From Hypericum androsaemum (Eukaryota; Streptophyta; Magnoliopsida; Malpighiales; Hypericaceae): a DNA stretch of 64,000 nt. Within the stretch, counting starts at the first letter, position 1; the number at the start of each line of letters is the position of its first letter. Shown here one piece after another: positions 49,683 to 60,907 of the stretch. A model generated the notes under the pieces. That model searched no databases. It was not told the DNA's origin and saw only the letters and a list, made by a program, of their open reading frames with translations. The position numbers were made by a program, and so were the translations under genes. The DNA lies in NCBI GenBank assembly GCA_963995505.1, contig OZ023198.1, positions 12,763,141 through 12,827,140 of the forward strand, read 5' to 3'.

Positions 49683-50557
49683 TTATGTGGAGAATAACTC
49701 TTCCTTTTCCTCGAATATGGGTATTACAAGCTCGATGGCCGCGGTGTTGGCCAACTGTTGACTTATCATTTGTACGTCCTCTTCGACAACGGGAAAAGAA
49801 TATTGTGTAGATTCAGCCAGTTCATGTACGACCGTCTTAACTCTAGTCTCAGAATCACGGGATTCATAAATGGGAAAAGAAGATTGTGTCGGGAATGACT
49901 CTTTCTTTTCCTCGAATGTTCGCCTTGCAAGCTCAATGGCCGTGGTGTCGGCCAACTGTGGACTAGCTATTTGTTCGACCTCTTGGATAGCCGAAATAAA
50001 GTGTTGCATAAATTCAGCCGATTCATATACGGTTGTGTCGATCTTAATCTCTGAATCGTGTGAGTCGAAACCTTTTCGGTCTTCAATTTTATATACGCAC
50101 TTGATGATACCTCCATTGGGTGATTTGACACAGAGTTGGCTACATGTCTTGCTATAAATTTGGCATTTTCAAGCCTTCTTTCCAATTTTTGAATTGCCTC
50201 ATCACTAATAGAAACTGACATTAGGTACTTGAGATACTTCATTGTTTTGTGCCATGCAGTTATGCTCAAGGTTTCATCATAGTCAAGCCAAAGGCCTCCA
50301 ACATGGCTCCTCCTTCTGTATTCAACTTTCTCGATAACTCTCTCAACGAGATATTAAATATCATCAATCAATTCACAATCAAAATAATAGTTATAATGAA
50401 ACCACCTTAAAAAATTTTCATTGGCCTCCTCAACAGCCTCTCGATTAGCAGCTTCGAAATAAAAAATACGCAACAACCTTTCCTTCATGGTCATCAAAGA
50501 TGTCATCTTTTTAGATTGACTAACCTTTGATATTATGGACGTAATTTTCTCATCCAA
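49683..50557 (-). pseudogene. N-terminal gag-like frames of the LTR element, broken
   Basis: Three minus-strand frames (50557-50354, 50269-49967 and 50009-49683) in changing registers look like one broken coding region beginning after the primer site leader. The last holds an internal duplication: SPQLADTTAIELA and SQQLANTAAIELV, each followed by FEEK. No recognised domain. Confidence 0.45.
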
Positions 50558-51011
50558 ACTCTGATTAAAGCAAACTTAGTGTCTCTAGAAAGCTAAGAGA
50601 CATATCTTCAAATTTTTCTGAAATAGCGATCTCCTAATTCGGCCGATAAAAAGACCAAAATGCTCTTCAAAGTTGACTAAATAATCAACTTACAGATCGA
50701 CCAGTCTATAGTATTTTGATGGTATCTTCCTAGTACAAACTCCGATTTTGGCATTCTTGGTGTCCACAGAAAGAAAAAAAATGATCTTCAATTTTTATGA
50801 AGAAATATTCTTCCGATTCGGCTCCAAAAAAGGCCAAAATACCCTCTAAAGCTGGCTGACCTTGCTAGACGTCTTCTTTCAGCACCATTTTTGAACGATT
50901 TTGTCCCTTTTGAAAAAGGTCTCGAAATCGTATGTGGAAGCTCCTATGCTTGGACACAACAATTACTCTTCTCAGACGCCCTCCTTAGTCCCACCGAGCG
51001 TGCCAAAAAAC

Positions 51012-51818
51012 TGTTGTGGATAAATTGTGGTAGAACTTCGAAAACGATCTTAAGAACAGGTTCGGAGTGGTCGTCACAAGAGCGATTCGAACGAATAGAT
51101 AAAGATGGAAAAAATATGGGAAAAGAGAAGAGAAGAAGAAGATTAGACTTGGTAGAAGAGAAAAGAATTGGTGGAAGAGCAAGAACTTTATTAAAAAAAA
51201 TTTATTGAAAATACGGGGGAGAGGGGGAAGGAAAAAACATAAAGATAAAAGCTAGAGGCTGCATAAGATAAAGGATATGAATGTTTGATGTTTGGTTTGT
51301 GGGTCCCTTCATGCCTCTGCCAAGCTTTTGTTATATAGAAAAATGAACCCAACCCCATACATGAAAACCCTAGGCCATATTCAATATAGGAAAACCTAAC
51401 ATAGCCCCGGCCTAATAAGGAAAAATCTACTGCCAAAATTTTCAACCCAAATTTGACCTCCTGCTGCGCCGAATTTGGAGAGGTCATAAACTAGAAAGTT
51501 CTAGATCTCTGTCTTCTCTTTCTGTGAATTTTTGAATCACGGCAATCCGATACTTGAGCTGAAAATTACAGCCTTTTTATCAAAATAGGTTTAGCAGATC
51601 TTTTTGCCTAATAAGAAAAAACCTATTGCCGAAACTTTCAACCCAAGTCTGACCTCCTTCTGCGCTGAATTTGGAGAAGTCCCAAACTAGAAAGTTCTAG
51701 ATCTTTGTTTTATCTTTTTGTAGCTTTTGGAATCGCATCGGATACATAAGTAGAAAGAAACGGCTATTTTACTAAGACATAATCAAACAAATCCGCGAAT
51801 TAATTTTTCGCTCCAACA
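51012..51818 (-). repeat. 5' LTR of the 47410-51818 element
   Basis: 807 bp with TG...CA ends (TGTTGTGG to CTCCAACA) and TATATAA at 51331-51337 on the minus strand. Confidence 0.9.
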
Positions 51819-53352
51819 CCTAGAGTACGAACGTGTACCCCAACAACTAAATAGCAAGTTGCCCTTTTTCCTGCATCAACGATTGGTGCACTGTTGTCCA
51901 TCTTTGCTATTTGTCTACTGTTATTTGTTGTTATATTCATGCTCAACGATTAATCATTGGAGTGTGGTTAGGTCCCGCGAACGGGGCAATTTTTCTACCG
52001 GTGTTTGTTATAGTCACAAAGTTTAAACTCGACATCTTATTTAAAAGAATTAATCTTCTTAATGAACCGGCTGTCACTGTTCATCTATGAAGAGGTGGGA
52101 TTGGATTAGGGTTGAATCAAAGATTTTTTAGTAATTTATATGCAATTTGGTTTTATCAGACTTGTAAGTGCTTCATGTGGGCTAAAGTTGGCTCTTGAAC
52201 AACACGGTTGTAATAAAATAACCAATCCTCACATATACCATATTATCCAACAATATCTACAGTTATCATTTTTTATTCTTTCAAGGAAATTTCGGTTAAA
52301 ATTTTACGAATTAAAAAAAATTACTAAAAAATCATCGGGTTAAATGTAGACGGATAGTACTCGATTCTAAACTCCCCAACTAAATTATAAATTGAGGTAA
52401 AGATATTCATTTCTCCATTTCCATGCTAATGAAAGAAATGGTTGCATAGGCACAAGTCCTGGAAACATCTCAACAAATTTGTTCAAATTTCCAATCACAA
52501 ATTGCAAACTGAAGAGCCAGTTAAACCTTGTTATCTACAAATAGACCTAGCTAATAAAATTATAAAACTATAAGCAGAGTTCCTCGGCAGTCTTCTAGTC
52601 CTCCAATCTGGAGGATTTGGAAGAAAAAATATCGAAATTGGTGGTATTAAAAGTCCTCTGATTTGGAAAGTGGTAGCCATTGGCCTACAAGTGATTTCAT
52701 TATTAATTACATTGGAAAGCCGTAGACATAATATAGTATCCAGTTCGAGCAATCGGTAATGCATGAACGTTAAACATATGTTAAGAGAGCGTTGTCATCT
52801 TTAAAATGTTTCACTCGGTCCAAACCTGAATTAGTCAGCTCATTAAGTGTGCGGATAAAAATCCTAACTTGATCTCGAACAAATTAAATATAATTGATCA
52901 AATGATTACCAAGAAGCATGCCTTGATTTTCCTCGAGCTGATCATGTATCATCTCTTTGCGCAGCCATCAAACATTACCTGACAACTTAAATCATAGATT
53001 TGGAACCATATAAAAAAAATAAAATTTCTCAAGTAGCCCTCCTGGCCTCACAATACCCTATTACTAGAAAGGTTTCTCTATTTTTCATCTGCAAAGAGGT
53101 TAGCTAAATTGGAAATTAGAAGACAGCCAAGAAATTAATTAGAAGCAACTAAGATGGAAAACTTAACTAACAAAACAAGTCTAATAAATAGAGACTAAAA
53201 CATGTTATAGTAATGAAAATGATGTACAAGTGCAGAAATTTGATTGATAACGAGACATAAATCAATCTTCGATTCTACATTCAGGATTCAAATTCTGAAA
53301 GAGGCGTCAGACGTATTAGAGGGCCTAAAAATGAGAGGATGAAGGGAATGTT

Positions 53353-53520
53353 GAGAGAGTATTTTGAAGGTGATGACAGAAGCCTAGAGAGCACAAAGGA
53401 ATTAGATGCAAACACAGAGATCAGAACCCTAAAATATCTGAAGATTTGGTTTATTTTATGTCAGTTTTGCGTATCACCATCTGTGCTCTCTATCTTCTGT
53501 CAACAACATCACCAAACTCT
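53353..53520 (-). ncRNA. MIR157: miR156/157 precursor, copy 2
   Basis: The minus strand at 53503-53483 carries the same 21-nt mature sequence as copy 1 (TTGACAGAAGAT then AGAGAGCAC), and the 3p arm at 53392-53372 is identical to that of copy 1. The loop is about 90 nt, roughly 58 nt shorter than copy 1. Both arms and the outer stem are preserved, so this copy looks functional. Its TATA-like box (53751-53758) is CATAAATA instead of TATAAATA. Confidence 0.93.
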
Positions 53521-53750
53521 TACTCTCTCTTTCAACCCCTCACCACCTCTAACCATCAGAGCCTACACCTACTATACTACTACTATTACCATTTTAAGTA
53601 TCCTTCTTTGTTTTGGTTTTAGATGAGTTGCTTTAAATGGCAAGGAAGGTTGGGTGGGAAATACACAAATAAAGAGAAGACCATGGAGGGAGGACATATG
53701 TCTGCTATATATTATTTGGGGGATGACATATTTGGAAGTCCTAATAGCAG

Positions 53751-53758
53751 CTATTTAT
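53751..53758 (-). promoter_or_regulatory. TATA-like box of MIR157 copy 2
   Basis: The minus strand reads CCATAAATAGC, in the position matching the TATA box of copy 1. A T-to-C change at the first base weakens the consensus. Confidence 0.55.
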
Positions 53759-55160
53759 GGGGAAGGAAAGGGAGAAGAACCAACAAATACTTAGATTAAC
53801 CGGTAGAAAATTTTAAACAAAAGTGTCGAGTTTGAGCTATTGAGAATACAATGGTGTTAAACATTTGTTTGTCATCTTTCAAATGTTCTACTCGTCTCAA
53901 ACTTGCATTAGTTGCTAAAGTGGGGGTCCGGATACCAAGTGATATCAACCATTTTTTGTTGATACCATAAAATCAAGAGGTCTCGAGTTCGAACAAACAC
54001 CAGTGTCAAAATACTTATTTGAGAGAGTTTTGTCATCTTTCAAAAGTCATACCCGGCTCAAACCTAAATTAGTCGCCACACTGTGTCCGGATACTAAATG
54101 ATATCAACCAAAGCTAATGACTAGAAGAAGGATAAGTGGTGGTTAGATGATGATACTATTCTGCCATAGAAATAAAAATGATGAAAGGAAGGATCCTATT
54201 GTTAGTGTACTCTTTTACTCCTCCTGGACTCTGTCCTGTGTCCTCCTCTAACTGCTTGTCACGAGATAAGCAGAAACTTCTACGTATTCTCCACCAACTG
54301 TTACCTCATCCCAAACCCTAACATGGTCCTCTATCTCTAACCATCCTCACCAACCATATCTTATTTGGCTTCTGTTGGTTGGTGAGTAATTTGGGTCAAG
54401 TACCAAACTTGTAAACTTTTCTCAAATTATGCTAGTAAGATATGGTACTTATAAATTGACTAATCAAAATTTCAGTCTGAACGAGAATTTTGCGTGCAGT
54501 GGAATTCATATATCTCGAGATAGGATCAGGTTTATGCACAAAGTCAAAATCATTGAGTGGTGTGGATTTTACTTGTTAAAAAAAAGAGTGGTGTGGGTTT
54601 TGGGATGACTCGACCATTGAGGTAAGTACGTAATTAAGATCCACCGCAACCAATGGATGGTTTGACTTCTCAGGCAATGGGTCGTGGAGACCGTGACCCA
54701 CTATAGCAAAGTGAATGATGACCTGTGAAGTTGGTCAGGTCGACCACTAAATTTTGGTTGATCAATTGTATATGGATTATTCTATTTCAATCAAAAAAAT
54801 TAGAGATTTAATTCGGAAATAATTCTTGTAATTGTTTTACAAAAATCTGATATCAAAGTAAGTGATAAAATAGCAGGGCCAGGGAAAATGAAGATTGTTG
54901 TGAGTTTGAGCTATTGAAACTCTATAATTTTTTATAATTCTTAGTATCCGAATATTTATGGGGCCGACTATTAAATTCGAGTAGAATAGGACTTTTGAAT
55001 TGTGATAAAGTTTTCACAAAATGTATTTAAAATTATTGCATTCACAATAGTTCGAATTCGAGATATCTTAGTTAAACCAAACCAAATATATTACCAGTTA
55101 ATCTAAATTGTTGTTGATCGAAACGCAAAATATATGGTCAAATGCAATGAGTCTATCTGA

Positions 55161-56069
55161 GCCCTAATTTTTTTTAACCACATGATATCCGAATATTCAT
55201 TGACAGACTAAACTACTTTCAGTCAGATAAGACTTTTGAAAAATAACAAAAAATTTTCAATATAAATTACACTTTTCAATAATCCAAATTTGTAACTCTA
55301 GATCAACCTACTGGTCAGTTAATCTAAGTATATCATGCCCTAGTTAGCTGCACCGAAACGTCAAATTTCACTGCACCTTTAATTAAAGAGGTATATTGTC
55401 CACAATGCAACTTGCCAAGATGCATGGAGAACCTGGAAAAAAAATAAATTAAAGCAACCCTCATGAGTACCTTATCTTCCAACTTTATATAAGCAGCCCA
55501 CGATTTAATTTGGAGAACCAGCCGAGGTGGCTGATATTTTGTCAACAACAATCACTTTCTCTCGTAAATTTTATGGATATTCATCTCTCCAAATTTATTG
55601 ATTGGTACGTTGTGGCTTTCATAAAATAACAATGTTTAAGTAGTCGGTATTGATGAAATGTTATTCAGCCAAACGTATTATGCATGTATATTTCATCAAT
55701 TTTCAAAAAATGATTAATTCAATTTTGAAAAAAAACTAATCACATAAGGGGACGCGTTATTTTCTGTTACATTCTCATAAAATAGATTTAAACAAAATTT
55801 GAAATTAAACTAGAACAAATTTTCTTTTTTAAGATATAATATAAATTTTGTTAAATTTTTTTTATCCAATACGAATATTATACGAGCAACAATAAATTAC
55901 GGGATCAAACCCTTGTTTTAATTTTCTTGTAATTGTGCTTTCCTTTTTGGGTTGGAGTGAGTCATGGGCTAATAATTCTTCGGTTAACTTTGGATAGTTC
56001 GGAGGAACTTTAGAAAAAGAAAGCATCAGATATTGTAATAATAAATCCTTACAAGTTGGCCTTGGAATT
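55161..56069. other. AT-rich intergenic stretch
   Basis: No gene, RNA or repeat with clear ends was seen. Confidence 0.5.
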
Positions 56070-56700
56070 CTGCACGGCAGTTATGTGATACTGGCATGCG
56101 CAGTTATGTGATAATGGCATTTGTATCCGGCATGTGTTTGTGCATAGTTTTTTTCATTTTGGTCCCCGTATTTTAGCGCGTTTGCAAAAAAAGTCCCCAC
56201 GTGTCTTCATTACAAACGGTTCGGAATAGTGGCATTCCGTACCCAATCCATGCCCGTTATTGGATTGGGTACGGAGTGAAGGAATTGATTCCGTACGGTT
56301 TGGACTGAAAGGGGACAACAGCGGCAAGCGCAGGTATGTGACAATGGCAAACACAATTATGTGATAATGGCAAGTGCAGTTATGTGATAATGGCATTTAT
56401 TTTTGTGAAAATGGCAAGTCCCCGTTGATGATAATGGCACGCATAGTTTTTTTCATTTTGGTCTCCCATGTTTTAGCATTTTTGCAAAAAGGTCACACTG
56501 GCATGCACTGTTATGTGATACTGGCGTACGCAGTTATGTGATACTGACATGTGCAGTTATGTGATAATGGCATTTGTATCCGGCCTGTGTTTGTGCATGG
56601 CTTTTTTATTTTGGTCCCCGTATTTTAGCGCGTTTGCAAAAAAATTCCCGCGTATCTTCATTCCAAACGATTCGAAATAGTGACATTCCGTACCCAATAC
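56070..56700. repeat. duplicated unit, spacing about 453 bp
   Basis: CAGTTATGTGATAATGGCAT at 56101 recurs at 56554, each followed by TTGTATCCGGC, TTGGTCCCCGTATTTTAGCG and CATTCCGTACCCAAT. Short GTTATGTGATA(C/A)TGGCA units are also repeated within each copy. Confidence 0.8.
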
Positions 56701-56879
56701 ATACCCACGGACAGTAATAAGATTATTCCGTATAGTAATTTATTAAAGATATTTTCGTCTTTTAATACTCTCTCTCATTCCTTTCTCCCTCCCTTTTTTT
56801 TTGAGGAAATCCCTTCCCCCCCTCCCGCTCTCTCTTTCCTGACAAAACCAACAAAGCCCTTTCAAAACAAAACCAACAG

Positions 56880-57330
56880 AAAAAATGCCTTCAAGCCCAA
56901 AGCAACCGACGCCGACGATGAAGAGCGACGCCGACGACCCAACGACGTCGACGAGGAGGGACGCTCGCCGCGCCGGGAAGATCGAGCATCAACGAGAGCC
57001 GTGAAAATCAAACCGGCGAGGGGTTTCGTCAAAAAGCTCCGCGAGCGCTCCGGATGGTGATGGTTTTCTCTCTCCTTGTGTCCGCCCTACCCGTCGTCCT
57101 CGTCGCCGCCGGCAACATCGCCCTCCCGCTGCGTCGGGCGCTCCAGATGCAGACCTCCCTGGCGTCGTCTAAGGCGAGGCCTTCCAGGTGCCCGTCGGGG
57201 CAGTCCCGGAGATCGCCTAGCTCCTCGGCGTCTAGAGCCCACGCACCGGGCTTCTTTCCCCACAGAGACGAAGCCGGACTTTGATCCGCCGTCGACGAGC
57301 TTGTGGTTGATGAGGTCGACGAGCTCGTGG
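56880..57330. other. GC-rich island with overlapping open frames, product unknown
   Basis: GC is much higher than around it, and several frames are open on both strands. On plus, 57054-57284 starts MVMVFSLLVSALPVVLVAAG, which resembles a signal peptide. On minus, frames at 57029-57340 and 57087-57383 include HNHELVDLINHKLVDGG. None is recognised and they exclude one another. It may be a captured gene fragment, or openness may simply reflect composition. Confidence 0.35.
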
Positions 57331-57841
57331 TTATGTCCAATGGAAATCATCTGATATGGCCTAATGTCATCATCCACATTCAAATCTGTTTGTTTCTCAT
57401 TTCTTGGTTTGGCTTTTAATTAATTTAAGGCCATTAAATCGTTTTTATTGTTTTAGTGTTGCTCAGATCTGTTTCTGTTTGGTTCTTTCAACAGGATGTT
57501 GCTATGGTGCCTTCGTGGGAAGTTTCTATATTCAAAGGTGGTTTCCATTGTAAATGATAGTGAATTTTTAGTGCTCTGGTCTGTCTTGGGTGTTTGGATG
57601 CCTCAATGGATATGTAATTTTCTGGGACTATTCTGTTAGTTTTGCTGCTGTTGCATTCTCTGCAACTTTTTTCGCTAGATGCTTGTTGTAATTTTTGGTG
57701 ATTTATTAATAAATACATATCTACCTTTCAAAACAAAAATGTTGCTTGGATTTAGATCAACAAGAATGAGAGAGATTAATTTGGGAGAATAAGAGTGAGT
57801 TATCAATAAGAATTTAGATTGACCGCTTGGGAGAATAAAAA

Positions 57842-58206
57842 GTCATGCTTGTTTACGATCAATTGGCATGTCCGGGTACGATAAAAATTCATGATTGGTT
57901 ATGATCAATTGACATGTTCGGGTACGATAAAAAGTCATGATTGGTTACAATCAATTGGCATGTTTGGGTACGATCATTTGGCATGCCCGGGTACGATAAA
58001 AAGACATGCTTGGTTACGATCAATTGGCATGCTGGGGGTATGAGGAAAAAATATGGTTACGATCAATTGACATGCCCGGGTACGATAAAAAGACATGCTT
58101 GGTTACGATCAATTGGCATGCCGAGGTACGATACACAGGCATGCTTGATTACCATCAATTGGCATGCCCATAAAAAAAATGTTTGGTTGCAATCAATTGA
58201 CATGTC
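57842..58206. repeat. tandem array of about 46-bp units, about eight copies
   Basis: Units consist of GGCATGCCCGGGTACGATAA, an AAGACATGCTTGG-like part and TTACGATCAATT. Some units are shortened. Confidence 0.85.
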
Positions 58207-58899
58207 AAGTTAATATTTAATAATATGGACATAAAAATTAAATATTTATATAATTGACATATTGATTATGTAAAATGATATGTCTGGTCACAAATAAATG
58301 GTGGATCCAGTTATAATAAAATTATATGTTCGATTAAAAAAATAAAGTAGAAGATTTTAAAAATAGTACCTATTATTAAAAAAATGAAATAAGTGATTAA
58401 ATAATAAAACTAAAAAAAGGAACACATTATGCATGTATAGTCAAAGCCACGTGAACTTATTTCTCAAAAAAACAAAAAAGCCACGTGAACTTCTTCCCCG
58501 AAGCATATGAGGCGTGTCATCCCAGACGTGGTCCCCCCACATGACACGCGTTCCATTGCTTTTTACTTTTTTGCCCCTGACTCTGGCTTTTCTGTTCCGA
58601 ATGGGAAACATGTTTCCCGTACCAAATCTTGCCCCTGCAAGTTGGCCCATCTGTCCAAATCCAATCATACGACGGCCGGCGAGTAACCAGAATCTTACAT
58701 GCGAGAGCATAGGGATGCATTTGACTAACGCTGGAACCTGCCACTTGATTTACATTTACTTTTTTTTCATTAATTGATCCAGTAAATATCTGGATATAAT
58801 TATATAAGGTGTTATCAATAAAAAATTTACTTCAAAAATATCTTGCGTACTAATTAAATTAGTTCTTTGTTTATTTTTTTAGCATGTATGAGAATCTTA

Positions 58900-59248
58900 T
58901 GTTGAGAATTGTTCAAAATTAGTTGGGCCTAGCGAACACTAGGAGTTGCAAACAGAAGTTTGGAAAGCTGATGACCTAGCGCCTGCTAGGGTCTGTAAAG
59001 TATTTTATGTTTTGCTCGGACTCTTGTTTTGAACTTTTAGGACGACCTATATAGATTATTTGATGTACAAGAATTTGTCTCTATATAAAAATATGTTATC
59101 ATAGTTCATGTATAAATTTGTAGCTCAGATCTCATCAATAAAAATTTTCATTTCTCCCCGTGGATGTAGACATTAGGTCGAACTACGTAATCTCTTGTGT
59201 CTGTGTTCTTTGAGCGTTATTATTCTCTTTGGTGGTAATTTTCTAACA
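58900..59248 (+). repeat. Copia-type solo LTR
   Basis: It starts TGTTGAGAATTG and ends TTCTAACA, with CCCCGTGGATGTAGAC and a CGAACTACGTAATCTC word before the end, a layout common in plant Copia LTRs. It is flanked by TCTTA and TTTTA (4 of 5 match). No internal element sequence is attached. Confidence 0.7.
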
Positions 59249-59907
59249 TTTTATTAGGTGAATTAATTCAGATTTTATTTGGTGAAATATATCTTGCTTA
59301 CCCTTAGATGAATTGGCCGCGAGCCTTATTAAGGATGGAACTCAATGTTGATTTGTTGACGTGAAGAGCAGGGTCATGTATCGCACTACCATCGTTTGGT
59401 ACTATTTTTTCTATAGCAAGTTTTACTCGCTGGATTTTACTGCATAGGGTTTCAACAAGGTCCAAATTAGTGCAACCTCATAAAAATAATATGAGGGGAC
59501 CCTTTTATTCCATTTATTCCGTCATAGTCTATCCCACGATCTCTCTCCAATGTAAGTTTAATCTATTTCATAAATGAAAGTGAGATATTACACCGCAAAA
59601 AAATTAGCACCATTTTATTATCATAGTTCAAATTCAAGATTTACTTGAACGATAACTACTTGGATTTAAGGGTTTGTTTATTAGGTGTAAGTAAGGGAAT
59701 ACTTTTGTATATAGGTTATGGTTGGTGATCCTAGTGGGGAATTTCGGTAATTGTACTAAGATGGCTTTGTCATAGCGGCAATATGATATATTTTATCTTG
59801 TATCTTAAGTATTGTACATGATGTACATCGGATGTAACTTTTGGGACTCTTTTGAAAGATAATTAATAAAATTTTACTTATAAAAAAATTACTTGCCAAA
59901 TAACCCT
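59249..59907. other. intergenic sequence between two solo LTRs
   Basis: No gene is seen. The last five bases ACCCT (59903-59907) are the left target duplication of the next element. Confidence 0.5.
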
Positions 59908-60902
59908 TATTGCGGGGAAAAGGGAACAAATAACCCGAGACGGATCCGGAGTGGTCGTCCCAAGGTCGGTCTAAAGCTATGCTAGGCTACCGGCTATGCT
60001 AGGCTACGTACTAAGAAAAACGATAAAGATAGTAAAATAATTGTTGTGTTGTGTTGTTGGTTGATGTCCGTTCTCTCGCCCGAGCTCCCTTTATATAGCA
60101 CGTCTTGACCTAGCTTCATCCTTCCCGTGCAAGAAACGCCGTCCCTAGTGAATATTTCGTTTCCAAATTAACCCGGCTTAAAATAGGAAAATATAAGCCG
60201 TCTTCCTCATATGAACAGATCTCGTCTTCGATTAGGAATATGCCGGTCATGTCGCCCAAGCAACTGTGCCCCAAAGTCTTATTGGAATCTCAAAAATCCC
60301 AGCTCTACTTAGGAAAATATAAGCCGAGCCGACCCGATCCTCTAGAACCTTCTACACAAAAGCTCATTTTAAGCTTGTCATCGCCTAAACAGCTTACCGT
60401 CTTTAAACCCACAACGGGCCTAAGCCTTCCGCCTACATGGACCAAGATGAGCTTTCTACCCGGGCCCCCAAGGCGGGATCGTCGAATCCATCCGGGCCCC
60501 TAAGCGGAATCGGACCTACCGCTCATGTTCCAAAGCGGATCCTACTGCCCATGCTTGCACATGAAGGGCGGTATACTACCGCCCGCCTTGATCCTAACGC
60601 CCATGCTTGCACATGAAGGGCGGTATGCTACCGCCCGCCTTGATCCTAACGCCCATGCTTGCACATGAAGGACGGTATGCTACCGCCCGCCTTGAAGGGT
60701 GGTATGCCACCGCCCATGCTTGCACATGAAGGGCGGTATGCTACCGCCCGCCTTGAAGGGCGGTATACTACCGTCTGCCTTAGAGTGAACTGAGTGATCC
60801 AATGGGCCGTCCAAAGACAACGACGAGTCCGGACCTTTCCACGCAAACCCGGAAACAACCATTTCCATCCAAAACCCGACATATAATTTTTGTGCTCCAA
60901 CA
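59908..60902 (-). repeat. Gypsy-like solo LTR with perfect target duplication
   Basis: It is 995 bp, with ends TATTGCGGGG (original TG mutated) and CTCCAACA, flanked by ACCCT on both sides (59903-59907 and 60903-60907). It shares the promoter-side block CCGAGACGGATCCGGAGTGG and TCCGTTCTCTCGCCCGAGCT with the LTR at 9759. TATATAAA lies at 60090-60097 on the minus strand. A tandem array fills 60545-60780. Confidence 0.9.
60545..60780. repeat. 52-bp tandem array with palindromes inside the solo LTR
   Basis: CCCATGCTTGCACATGAAGG recurs with ATG at 60551, 60603, 60655 and 60716. Each unit carries GGGCGGTA, three bases, TACCGCCC, able to form an 8-bp stem. Confidence 0.88.
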
Positions 60903-60907
60903 ACCCT

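Larger units (their letters stand above)
47410..51818 (-). mobile_element. non-autonomous Gypsy-like LTR retrotransposon
   Basis: The LTRs are 47410-48204 and 51012-51818, with ends TGTTG...CCAACA (the left copy has lost its initial T). On the minus strand a primer-binding-type sequence TTGGCACGCTCGGTGGGAC follows the right LTR, and a polypurine tract GTGTGGGGGCAT (48205-48216) precedes the left LTR, so the element reads on the minus strand. Internal DNA is only 2.8 kb and encodes gag-like frames; no polymerase or integrase was recognised. The LTRs differ at many positions, so it is not recent. No target duplication was found (CCAAC versus CCTAG). Confidence 0.9.
46708..55160. repeat. tandem segmental duplication, copy 2 (interrupted)
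   Basis: The left piece is 46708-46885 and the right piece about 52290-55160. Between them about 5.4 kb of inserted sequence contains the LTR element 47410-51818. The right piece carries MIR157 copy 2 and its upstream region. Confidence 0.88.

Noticed and set aside
47405..51823. Target duplication for the second LTR element
   Set aside because: CCAAC and CCTAG match at only three of five positions, so I do not claim one.
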